Below, piece by piece: positions 9,774 to 17,719 of a stretch of DNA of 36,977 bases. This DNA is from MTP4 sp9310u. GTDB taxonomy: Archaea > Halobacteriota > Methanosarcinia > Methanosarcinales > Methanosarcinaceae. The stretch covers positions 1 through 36,977 of the forward strand of contig DAOUSW010000021.1 in NCBI GenBank assembly GCA_030627005.1, written 5' to 3'. Each line of letters opens with the position of its first letter. Position 1 is the first letter of the stretch. The notes below the pieces were generated by a model. That model did no database searches, had not been told where the DNA came from, and saw nothing but the letters and a program-made list of their open reading frames with translations. The position numbers and the translations under genes were made by a program.

Positions 9774-9800
9774 ACGTTACACATTTTTTGAGGTATATAA

Positions 9801-11066
9801 TTGACACCAGAATTAAAAACGGTCTTCCAGATGGTAAAAAAAGATATTTGTTGTAAAACTGGAAGACAAACCTTTACTTTATTTTCATCTCAAATCCTGG
9901 CTCTGGGATTGGGTATTTTAACAGGCATAATTAACACAAGGACCCTAGGTCCGACAGATTATGGTGTCTTTACATTCTTTTTCACATTTACAGGATTCAC
10001 AGTATTATTCTTCCGTTTTGGCCTTGCCAGTTCTGTAAGTCTCCTGCTAGCCGAAACAAAAGATAAAGAAAAGGAAAAGGAATTGATAGGTGCAACGGTG
10101 GTCATTGCCTTTTTTGTAGGTGTTGCCTATTCGACCTTCGTGTTCGTCTCAAGCTTTTTTGTAGACGATCTCTTCCACACAAATGTGGAATGGATACTCA
10201 GGTATGCTTCAGTCCTGGTCATGGCTCTCCCTTTCACGCTCTTTATCCCCCTTATCGGTAGAGGCACAAATCAAATCGGATTATTATCGATGTTCAATGT
10301 AATTCCGAAGACTATCTACATATTTAGTGCTCTAATACTTTTGAATCTTATTCAAATCGAACCTCTTCACTTTGTTTTGCTCAACTTATCGGGTACGATA
10401 ATCGGCGTTTTAATATTGTTACATGCATTCAGTCCCAAATTTTCCAATTTATACGAGAACTTGGAAGAAATACTTAGAAAAACCAAAGAGTACGGGTTTC
10501 ATGTATATCTAGGGCAGATTGCTAATCAATCAACATATAAGTTGGATGGGATTTTCATCACTCTTTTTGTCAACACCACCCAATTGGGCTTCTATTCGCT
10601 TGCAATGACAATGACATCATCAATGGTAGGGTTATCTCAAGCTTTGTCGACTAGTTTATTCAAAAGCTTTGCTAATCTGGATAGAATTCCAAGAAAAGTA
10701 TTTTTGTATAATTTTACTTGGTTAATACTCTGTGTCCTAGGGCTGGCTCTCTTTGGACCAGTTTTAATATATGTATTATTTGGTGAAGAATTTCTCCCTG
10801 CAGCAAAAATGATTTTGCCGCTGGCATTGGCAGGACTTTTTCAAGGAATGTATCAACCATATACTTTTTTAGCTTCTAAAGGAAAAGGTAAATGGATTCG
10901 AAATGTTGCTTACACAGAAATGGCTGCCAATATAGTTGGAAACGTTTTTTTGATTTACTTGTATGGGGCGTTTGGCGCAGCAGTTGCAAGCGCAATATCA
11001 AAATTCATACATTGGATAATGCTAAGAAACTATTATAATATTTATTTAAGAGGGATCGTAACATGA
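9801..11066 (+). CDS. lipid-linked oligosaccharide flippase (Wzx/MATE-like polysaccharide transporter)
   Basis: A 421-aa multi-pass membrane protein with about a dozen hydrophobic segments. The N-terminal SQILALGLGILTGIINTRTL followed by LGPTDYGVFTFF is the classic opening of the polysaccharide biosynthesis flippase family. It probably moves the lipid-linked glycan across the cytoplasmic membrane for AglB. The TTG at 9801 is supported by GAGG seven bases upstream. An ATG at 9831 would leave no ribosome site. It lies 27 bp after wecC, and its stop overlaps the next ATG (ATGA), so translation is probably coupled. Confidence 0.85.
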   Translation: MTPELKTVFQMVKKDICCKTGRQTFTLFSSQILALGLGILTGIINTRTLGPTDYGVFTFFFTFTGFTVLFFRFGLASSVSLLLAETKDKEKEKELIGATVVIAFFVGVAYSTFVFVSSFFVDDLFHTNVEWILRYASVLVMALPFTLFIPLIGRGTNQIGLLSMFNVIPKTIYIFSALILLNLIQIEPLHFVLLNLSGTIIGVLILLHAFSPKFSNLYENLEEILRKTKEYGFHVYLGQIANQSTYKLDGIFITLFVNTTQLGFYSLAMTMTSSMVGLSQALSTSLFKSFANLDRIPRKVFLYNFTWLILCVLGLALFGPVLIYVLFGEEFLPAAKMILPLALAGLFQGMYQPYTFLASKGKGKWIRNVAYTEMAANIVGNVFLIYLYGAFGAAVASAISKFIHWIMLRNYYNIYLRGIVT

Positions 11067-11821
11067 AATTTGATTTAAATAGAGATATGGAGAATGACAC
11101 ATACTTATCGTGTGTATCTTCTGTATATGATGAAATGGAAAATGTAAAAAATTTCCAAAAAGAAAAATATCTTCCTTCGCTTAATTTTATAGAAAGATAT
11201 TTTAATAATGAAGAAGCAGATCGTGTAAAAATACTTGATGTTGGAATTGGATATGGAGCTTTTTTAAAGCTTTGTGAAGATGCTAAATATGAAAATCTTT
11301 ATGGAATGGATCCTTTTCCAAAGTCAATGGAGATTTCCAAAAGATACACCAGCTCTATTTTAAAACTGGGGAAAATAGAAGATTCAACTTGGCCATATCC
11401 TGAAAATTCATTTGATGTTATTACTTGTTTTGACGTTATAGAGCATTTGACCCAACCAAATATTTTTTTCCATAATATAAAATCTTATCTTAAAAATAAA
11501 GACAGCATAGTTATAGTTAGGACCCCTAATGGTGGATTGGCATATAAATTGAGGAAGCTTCCTTTTATAGGTATAAAGGACAGAAATACTACTCATATAA
11601 ATGTGCATAATACTCTTTACTGGAAAAAACTAGCTAATGCAAACGGATTTGAAATTTTGATTGATTGGAAAGGAGAACATTTGACTCATCTCAAACATGT
11701 AGCTTTTCTGAGTAAAATAACCGACATGATGAAAATCGACCATAGAAAAGTACCACTATTAAATACCTTTGAACAAGCATATACGATGGTATTGAAAAAA
11801 AAGGGTAAAAGTAAATTATAA
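11063..11821 (+). CDS. class I SAM-dependent methyltransferase
   Basis: A 252-aa soluble protein. SAM motif I is VKILDVGIGYGAFLKLCE, followed by the acidic LYGMDPFPKSM strand. DVITCFDVIEHLTQP is the Methyltransf_23/11-type motif IV region, and a post-I block VRTPNG follows. The start overlaps the flippase stop by 4 bp. Its place in a glycan cassette suggests that it methylates a sugar or uronate of the glycan, but the substrate cannot be read from the sequence. It ends 43 bp before the convergent glycosyltransferase. Confidence 0.82.
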   Translation: MKFDLNRDMENDTYLSCVSSVYDEMENVKNFQKEKYLPSLNFIERYFNNEEADRVKILDVGIGYGAFLKLCEDAKYENLYGMDPFPKSMEISKRYTSSILKLGKIEDSTWPYPENSFDVITCFDVIEHLTQPNIFFHNIKSYLKNKDSIVIVRTPNGGLAYKLRKLPFIGIKDRNTTHINVHNTLYWKKLANANGFEILIDWKGEHLTHLKHVAFLSKITDMMKIDHRKVPLLNTFEQAYTMVLKKKGKSKL

Positions 11822-11864
11822 TTAACTCAAATAATTATAATTCGATGGTAAATGTGCAACATAA

Positions 11865-13098
11865 TTATTTCATATAATGAATTTTTTTATACAACGCACA
11901 TAATTTTTCAGCTTCGCTTTTCCAGTTATATTTCTCTTCCACAGCTTTTTTGCCATTTTCTCCCATCATTTTTGAACTTTCTGGGTTCTCATAGAGGCTA
12001 ACAACAGCTTCAGCCATTTTGTTGTAATCGCCTGAAGGAATAACTAAGCCTGAACCAGTTTCTTCAACAATTCTTTTTAATGGAGGACAATCAGTCACTA
12101 TAATAGGTTTTTCCATGCTCATATACTGGAACAATTTGTAGGGGATTGTGGTGTTTGTGTGTCCATTTGAGTGATGAGGAACTAAACAAACATCGCTTGC
12201 TTTTATGTATGAAGGTACTAGGGAAAAATCTACCCAGCCAGTGAATATAACATCATTTTCTATATTAAGTTGTTTGCAAAGATCCTTCATTTCTTCATAA
12301 AACTTATCTGCAGTTTTTTCCCACTCCTTTGCCTACGAGTAAAAGTTTCGCCTTTGGAATACTTTTTAAGATGTCAGGCATTGATTTTATTGCTGTATCA
12401 ATTCCTCTATGTGTACCAAATCCTCCAATGTAAGTTATTACAAAATTATTTTCAAATTCCGCGGTTAAATTGTTATTTTCAATCAAATTTTTGAAGCTTT
12501 CCATCTCTTCGCAGTTCATTATAACCTTGATTTTTTCAGGCGGAACTCTACATTCGTTAATGTAGTGATCTTTTGCCTCTTCTACAACAGTAACTAAGTA
12601 AGTAACTTCTTGGAGGACAGATTTTTCTAGTTTTTTCCATCTCCATATAGGGGTAATAAAGTCTTCAATTCTGTTTATTAGGGGTTTTTTAATTTCTCTC
12701 CAGGTTCTTTTTGCTTCTGGATAATTCTCATGAAGATCTGCTATTAGTGGTATATCATTTTTTTTTGCAACTGGTATTGCTGTTTTGATTAAAGGCAGAT
12801 CATGGATGTGTATAAGTTCAATTTTATAATTTTCCACAACCGTTTGAAGTTGTTGCCTCCAAAGTGGGCTATCAAAAAAAAAGTTAAAACTCATGTAATC
12901 GGGGATTCTATATATCACATTTTCTTTTTGAAAAATTCGAATTACTTTTATCCCCTCTACATCTTCAACTTTTTCCATGCCTGCTTTTCCTAAAGAAAGT
13001 AAGTATATTTCATGACCTGCGTCAATAAGAGCCCTTGCTTCTTTTTCAACACGAATATCTGTAGGAAACTTATTTTTTAGTACCATGCAAACTTTCAA
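11865..13098 (-). pseudogene. glycosyltransferase family 4, split by a one-base frameshift
   Basis: Two adjacent frames together make one GT4 of about 410 aa. The N-terminal part (12304-13098) opens KVCMVLKNKFPTDIRVEKEA and runs to LLLVGKGVGK. The C-terminal part (11865-12290 in another frame) carries the donor-binding block, including PYKLFQYMSMEKPIIVTDC and the tail EKYNW. The break is at a run of six T at 12314-12319 (A6 in the gene). Removing one base gives a continuous GKTADKFYEEMKDL. This may be an inactivating mutation, phase-variation-like slippage or a sequencing error. The TTG start at 13098 has GGAG eight bases upstream. Confidence 0.85.
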
Positions 13099-13172
13099 TT
13101 TTTAGTCTCCTAAATTAAATCACCTATAAGAAATTCAAATAAGTTAATTGATTCTATATTGATTGTAAAAAA

Positions 13173-14315
13173 TTATGTACGTAATAAATTCTCATAGATT
13201 TCATTTAACTGTTTTTCCATATTTCCCCAGTTATATTTAGTCTCCACAGCTTTTTTTCCATTCATTCCCATTTCTTCAGCTTTTTGGGGACTTTCTAACA
13301 AATAAACAATGCTATCTGAAATCTTCTCCGTATCTTTAGGATCTGTTAACAATCCACATTTCGCTTCTTCGACAATTTTTCCCATAGCAGGTAAATCACT
13401 TGCTAGCACTGGCTTACCACAGGCCATGTATTCAAATAATTTTAAGGGATAAGCAGTTTTTTTGAATCTTTCTGTTGGATACAAGAGCACTGTACCTATT
13501 TTTGAGATTCTAATATATTTTGGGATTTCTGTGTGAGGAAGGAATCCTAAATATTCAATGTTTTTTTCAAGCTTATTTTTTTTAATGTATTCGAAACACT
13601 TGTTTTTAAATTGATTTGTTTCAAAATTGCCTAGTAGGAGTAATTTTATCGAGGTGTATTTATTTGAGATTTTATTTGTTGCCTCAATTAGGTTAAATAT
13701 TCCTCTTTCTTCAGCCAACCCACCTATATAAATAATTACATCCTCATCCTTATATTTCTCTTCAATAAAAGGGTCGTTGTCTCCTTCAAATACTTGTAAT
13801 GGCGGTAGGTTGATTATCGGATGGACATTTTCGTTAAATTTTTTATATCTTTTTGCGATTCCTTCATCTGCTGTGATAATTGCATTAAATGAGCGGCAGA
13901 ATAGAGGTTCGATGAAATCTAAAAGAAAGGTAAAAAATAATTTTCTTTGAAGACTCATATCAGGCAATTTGTCAACATAGTATTCATGAACATCATAAAT
14001 AACTTCTTTCTCTTTTAAGAATTTTAAATAAATAGCTGCAGGTAATGATTCAGGTTCGTGAAAATGGTATACATCTGCATTAATGTCTGTTGCATTTTTA
14101 AGTAATTCGTTTAATAATTGTAAGTATTGTCCTGGATCCACTTTTTTATCGATTCCTATGATTTTTATCCCATCTACTTCATCTATGGTTTTTTCACTGG
14201 TGTGGCCCAAGACACTAACATCATAACCCGCTTTTTTTAGGCTTTTTGCTTCCTTATAAAATATCCTGGTGTCAAGAGGATTATGATTCGTTGACATCAT
14301 ACAAATTTTTAACAT
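13173..14315 (-). CDS. glycosyltransferase family 4
   Basis: A 380-aa GT-B enzyme, presumably on the cytoplasmic face of the membrane and acting on lipid-linked glycan. The N-terminal acceptor domain opens KICMMSTNHNPLDTRIFYKE. The linker and C-terminal donor domain show IYIGGLAEERGIFNLIEA and KLFEYMACGKPVLASDLPAM, with the conserved Glu of the E-x7-E type region (LFEYMACGKPV), then EKYNW-like KTKYNWGNMEKQ at the end. It resembles the other two GT4 genes here closely enough to suggest duplication within the cassette. It lies 74 bp upstream of the frameshifted GT4. The sugar donor is unknown; GDP-mannose or UDP-sugars are possible. Confidence 0.88.
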   Translation of the reverse strand: MLKICMMSTNHNPLDTRIFYKEAKSLKKAGYDVSVLGHTSEKTIDEVDGIKIIGIDKKVDPGQYLQLLNELLKNATDINADVYHFHEPESLPAAIYLKFLKEKEVIYDVHEYYVDKLPDMSLQRKLFFTFLLDFIEPLFCRSFNAIITADEGIAKRYKKFNENVHPIINLPPLQVFEGDNDPFIEEKYKDEDVIIYIGGLAEERGIFNLIEATNKISNKYTSIKLLLLGNFETNQFKNKCFEYIKKNKLEKNIEYLGFLPHTEIPKYIRISKIGTVLLYPTERFKKTAYPLKLFEYMACGKPVLASDLPAMGKIVEEAKCGLLTDPKDTEKISDSIVYLLESPQKAEEMGMNGKKAVETKYNWGNMEKQLNEIYENLLRT

Positions 14316-14741
14316 TTTTAACCTTGCCTGTATCTTCTTTTGAGCATGTTTGTCTATTATTTAAGTGTAAATGGTTAAGTAAGTACTTTGGATAAATTAT
14401 CCATACAACTTCTCATTTATTTTTAGTTTAATTACTAATGTTTCATCAATTTCCAAGTACCAATTGATTATGAACAATTGTAATCTGTATTATAATGACA
14501 TTATATGGTTTACAACACACAGCTCACTTATGATAATCAGTTTGAATAGTATAATTTCTCGTTTGGTTCCGAGTCCTAAATTCGTTATTTTTTAAGAGAT
14601 CTTGTCGTCTCCTAGGTCTGTAGATGATGCTTAATTCATTAAAACATCAGACATTTAAAGTACTTGATGTCCTGTTCTGAGAATTCTGAATGCAGGGGCA
14701 TTTTATGAACTGGGGCTTGGCTCCGACAATGGATACAATTT
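14316..14741. other. intergenic gap between two GT4 genes
   Basis: AT-rich and without a credible gene. A minus-strand TATA-like stretch (CTTAAATAATAG, about 14357-14368) could serve the GT4 at 13173-14315. I see no repeats or RNA gene here. Confidence 0.4.
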
Positions 14742-15869
14742 TCAAGCTAATTCCTCGTATAATCCAAATAATCTTTTTTCCATGTTTTCCCAGTTGTACT
14801 TTTCTTCAACAGCTCTTCTCCCGTTTTCCCCCATCTTTTTTTCTTTCTGTGGATCTTTTAAGAGCTCAATAATTGCGTCGGATATCTCCATAATGTTTGT
14901 TGGATCTACAGTAATGCCACAATTATTTTCTTCTACTATTGCCCTCATCTCCGGGAAATCACTTGCTATCACTGGAATTCCACACGCCATATATTCAAAA
15001 AGTTTTACAGATATTGCATGGATGTATCTTTCTATTGGTTGGAGCAAAACGAGTCCAACATTAGCTTTCTCCAGATATTTTATCGTCTCTCCATGTGGTA
15101 CCCACCCGGTAAGTACAATATTTTCTTCCAGTTTTTGCTCTTTTATGTACGGAGTGACTTCCTCTTTAAATCCGTCATTGCTAAATTTTCCAATGAATAC
15201 CATCTTGACGTCAGGAATTTCATTTCTTACTATTTCTATTGCTTTTATTGATTCAAATATTCCTTTATATTTTATCAAGCCACCCACATACACAACAGAA
15301 TTTTCTTTTTTATCTTTCTCTCTTCCTTCCTTTCTGATGAATAGACTCTTTTTCGGGTAGTTTGAAACCGTTATTATATTTTTATTGTAATCTTTATATT
15401 TGAATTTCATCACATCGTCCACTGTAATGATGAAATCTGCAAACATGCAAAGAAAGCGTTCACACCACATGCTTGCTACTCTGATTAATGGCTTTAATCT
15501 GTCTGGAAATATTGCGTTTTCAGCGATTAAAGTTGGATAGTAGTCTCTCATGTCATAAACTACTTTTTTTCTTTTCAGAATCTTTATGATCACTCCCACA
15601 AGTAGGGTGCTGGGTAATTCGCACTGGTATGCATCGCAATCGGCTTTCAGAGCTGCAAAAAAAAGGTTGATTATTGTAAACGGGTATGTGGTTTTCTTTT
15701 TGGTTTCCGGGATTGTTATTATATGAATGCCTTCAATTTCCTCGTCAATCTTTTTATTGTGGGGGGCAATTATTGTGATTTCATGCTTATTCGAGAGGGA
15801 TTTTCCTATTTTATAATACATGCGTGTATCAAATGGGGAATGTACTGCAGACATTATGCAAATTTTCAT
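14742..15869 (-). CDS. glycosyltransferase family 4
   Basis: A 375-aa GT-B protein. The N-terminal half begins KICIMSAVHSPFDTRMYYKI. The C-terminal donor site shows VYVGGLIKYKGIFESIKA, GWVPHGE and KLFEYMACGIPVIASDFPEM, and the tail ends EEKYNWENMEKRLFGLYEEL. It is very similar in plan to the GT4 at 13173-14315. The ATG at 15869 is preferred over the TTG at 15875 because GAGG lies eight bases before the ATG and only two before the TTG. The donor and acceptor are not identifiable. Confidence 0.88.
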   Translation of the reverse strand: MKICIMSAVHSPFDTRMYYKIGKSLSNKHEITIIAPHNKKIDEEIEGIHIITIPETKKKTTYPFTIINLFFAALKADCDAYQCELPSTLLVGVIIKILKRKKVVYDMRDYYPTLIAENAIFPDRLKPLIRVASMWCERFLCMFADFIITVDDVMKFKYKDYNKNIITVSNYPKKSLFIRKEGREKDKKENSVVYVGGLIKYKGIFESIKAIEIVRNEIPDVKMVFIGKFSNDGFKEEVTPYIKEQKLEENIVLTGWVPHGETIKYLEKANVGLVLLQPIERYIHAISVKLFEYMACGIPVIASDFPEMRAIVEENNCGITVDPTNIMEISDAIIELLKDPQKEKKMGENGRRAVEEKYNWENMEKRLFGLYEELA

Positions 15870-16109
15870 TTTCAAACCTCTGGTAGGTATAAAACAACTC
15901 CAGGATATTATTTTCTTGAACTTTTGTATAATCCGATCTCATGACAATACGTGATGTTTATGCCGTTGGATCAGAAACTCTATTTTTTGAGACTGAGGTT
16001 CATTTAGTGGTTTTGATACACTTCGTTTTTTTATTTTCACAATAATCATTTTTTCTTAATTTTCATTTAATATGTGGTTGGCAACTTTGCTTTATTCAAT
16101 TTTTTCTAC

Positions 16110-17237
16110 TTAAACTTCCTTTCGATCTATCGCCTTCCAGATATGCACCCCTTTAAACATATACCTCAAACTAAACAGAAGGTATATCTGGTGCCAGATA
16201 AAGGAAGATACGAGATTCGAACTGCTGATCCCGGATATAAGTGCGAGCGTAAAAAGAGCCAGGATCCCAACCCCGTATATCAGACTTATTTTTGCGGCCA
16301 GGTACGCCCATAATATAACGCTCGCAAAAAATGCCGCCGGAGCTATGAAAAACATCAGAATCCTTAAGGGAAATACGATAAACCCGAATCTCCTTGAATT
16401 CGAAAATGCGAGATCAAGATTGTAAAATGTAGCCTCCAGCAGTCTCGCCGATCGTCTCAGTTTTTGCCTTCTCTGCTGCCCGAGGTCTTCCGTGATATAT
16501 TCATAAAACTTCGCGGCCGGTTCATACAGGCATCTGTATCCGTTCCGAATAATCCTAAGTGCCATCCCGGCATCCGACGCCCCGTGGGTTTCGGGGATTG
16601 GAGAAAAGGCTTTTTTCTTAAGAGCTATGAGGGGTCCGTTAAAACAGTAGGTTGAATCAATGCCACTTTCCCAGGTGCACATCTTGCCGTAAACCGAACG
16701 ATAGGCTTTTTCCGAACTTGTGGTGAATGAACTCTTCTTAATTACAGGTTCAAGTTCACCGCAAACCGCCCCGATTTTTTCGTCACTTAACAGCCTTCCG
16801 ATAGCATAGTCAAGGGCATTCTTTTCAAATACGACGTCGGCATCGGTTGTAACTACTATCTCGGTCTTTGCTCCGGAGACCCCCAGGTTCACCGATGCGT
16901 TTGTGCCTGTACGTTTTTCTTTTACGATGACTTCTCCTGAGATCCCGTATTCCTTAAATGCTTTTTTAGCCAGTTTTACAGTATCATCTGTTGACTGGTC
17001 ATCTACCACTATAGCGTGGATAAGTTCTGATGGGTAATTTATATCTCTCAGGTTTTTTATTCTGTTTTCAATTACTTCACTCTCGTTATATGTGGGAATT
17101 GAAACGGTGATTCGCGGGTAATTTTTAACTTTTACCGGTTCAGGTTCTTTTGTAATCAAAACCGCAACTATGTAAATCGAATAAACTGTTATGGGTATCA
17201 AACTTGTGAAAAGAGCGAGCGTTAAAAGCGAGTTCAT
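16110..17237 (-). CDS. membrane glycosyltransferase family 2
   Basis: About 375 aa. One N-terminal membrane segment is followed by a GT-A domain: ITVSIPTYNESEVIENRI, AIVVDDQSTDDT, a TTDADVVF DxD motif, GASDAGMALRI, and QQRRQKLRR, a variant of the QxxRW acceptor motif. Three or four C-terminal membrane helices follow. This is the layout of processive-type or dolichol-phosphate-linked transferases, so it may extend the glycan or make a lipid-P-sugar for AglB. I prefer the ATG at 17237 to the GTG at 17246, because a TATA-like box at about 17259-17275 would make this message nearly leaderless. Its G+C is higher than that of the GT4 genes, so it lies outside the AT-rich island. Confidence 0.85.
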   Translation of the reverse strand: MNSLLTLALFTSLIPITVYSIYIVAVLITKEPEPVKVKNYPRITVSIPTYNESEVIENRIKNLRDINYPSELIHAIVVDDQSTDDTVKLAKKAFKEYGISGEVIVKEKRTGTNASVNLGVSGAKTEIVVTTDADVVFEKNALDYAIGRLLSDEKIGAVCGELEPVIKKSSFTTSSEKAYRSVYGKMCTWESGIDSTYCFNGPLIALKKKAFSPIPETHGASDAGMALRIIRNGYRCLYEPAAKFYEYITEDLGQQRRQKLRRSARLLEATFYNLDLAFSNSRRFGFIVFPLRILMFFIAPAAFFASVILWAYLAAKISLIYGVGILALFTLALISGISSSNLVSSFIWHQIYLLFSLRYMFKGVHIWKAIDRKEV

Positions 17238-17254
17238 ATCGTCCACTTCAATGC

Positions 17255-17280
17255 ATCAATAATATATATTTTTTAACCTT
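17255..17280 (-). promoter_or_regulatory. TATA-like box for the GT2 gene
   Basis: On the minus strand, AAAAAATATATATTATT is centred about 30 bases upstream of the ATG at 17237. This fits an archaeal promoter with a very short leader. Confidence 0.4.
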
Positions 17281-17624
17281 GTATCACAAAGTTTATAAAT
17301 AACCTTGTTTCTGAATCTGAATGTATTATTTTCATGCATAAAAACCCAATAAAATGAATGTTTTTATAGATTTAATTCTAATTAGTATTCATTACACAGT
17401 TCTGGATTAGATTGATAAATCAATTCTTTCTTTGAGAATTTAACTCTGTATAACGATCTGTCCATCACTTAATTTTATATTCATCACTTTATTCTATCAA
17501 TCACTGATACTATCCACAGAATTAATACAGGCAAAAAATTACCTTTATGTAGAATTAATTCCTTTCATGAAATTGAATTCTCTTTACAAGTTATCACTAA
17601 AAGGTCCAAATTTCTGATATCTTA
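17281..17624. other. AT-rich gap upstream of aglB
   Basis: About 340 bases of AT-rich sequence between the divergent GT2 and AglB genes. I see no gene. Short degenerate attaatt/ttcatcac-like words recur, but none forms a clear array. Confidence 0.35.
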
Positions 17625-17714
17625 ATTAGAACTTAAAGTTTTATTAAAGCTTAAAGTTTTATTAAAGCTTAAATGTTTATTAGAACTTAAATATTTATTA
17701 GAACTTAAGAGTGT
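17625..17714 (+). repeat. five 18-bp tandem repeats in the aglB promoter
   Basis: Five exact-period 18-bp units start at 17625, 17643, 17661, 17679 and 17697. The pattern is ATTARARCTTAAAKTTTT, for example attaaagcttaaagtttt. Each holds a CTTAAA element that resembles half of an archaeal TATA box, and the last unit ends five bases before the likely ATG at 17720. Confidence 0.85.
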
Positions 17715-17719
17715 ATTAC

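Larger units (their letters stand above)
9045..16110. other. AT-rich island within the glycan locus
   Basis: By eye, codon and base use from the second half of wecC through the three GT4 genes is clearly poorer in G+C than manC, wecB and 5' wecC on the left, and than GT2 and AglB on the right. The middle of the flippase (about 9960-10260) is less AT-rich. This fits a variable sugar-assembly cassette swapped by recombination between conserved precursor genes and the oligosaccharyltransferase. No insertion sequence or integrase was seen at the edges. Confidence 0.55.

Noticed and set aside
16200..16230. A gattcgaactgc-like tRNA T-loop word
   Set aside because: It lies inside the GT2 coding region and has no matching acceptor stem or anticodon arm.
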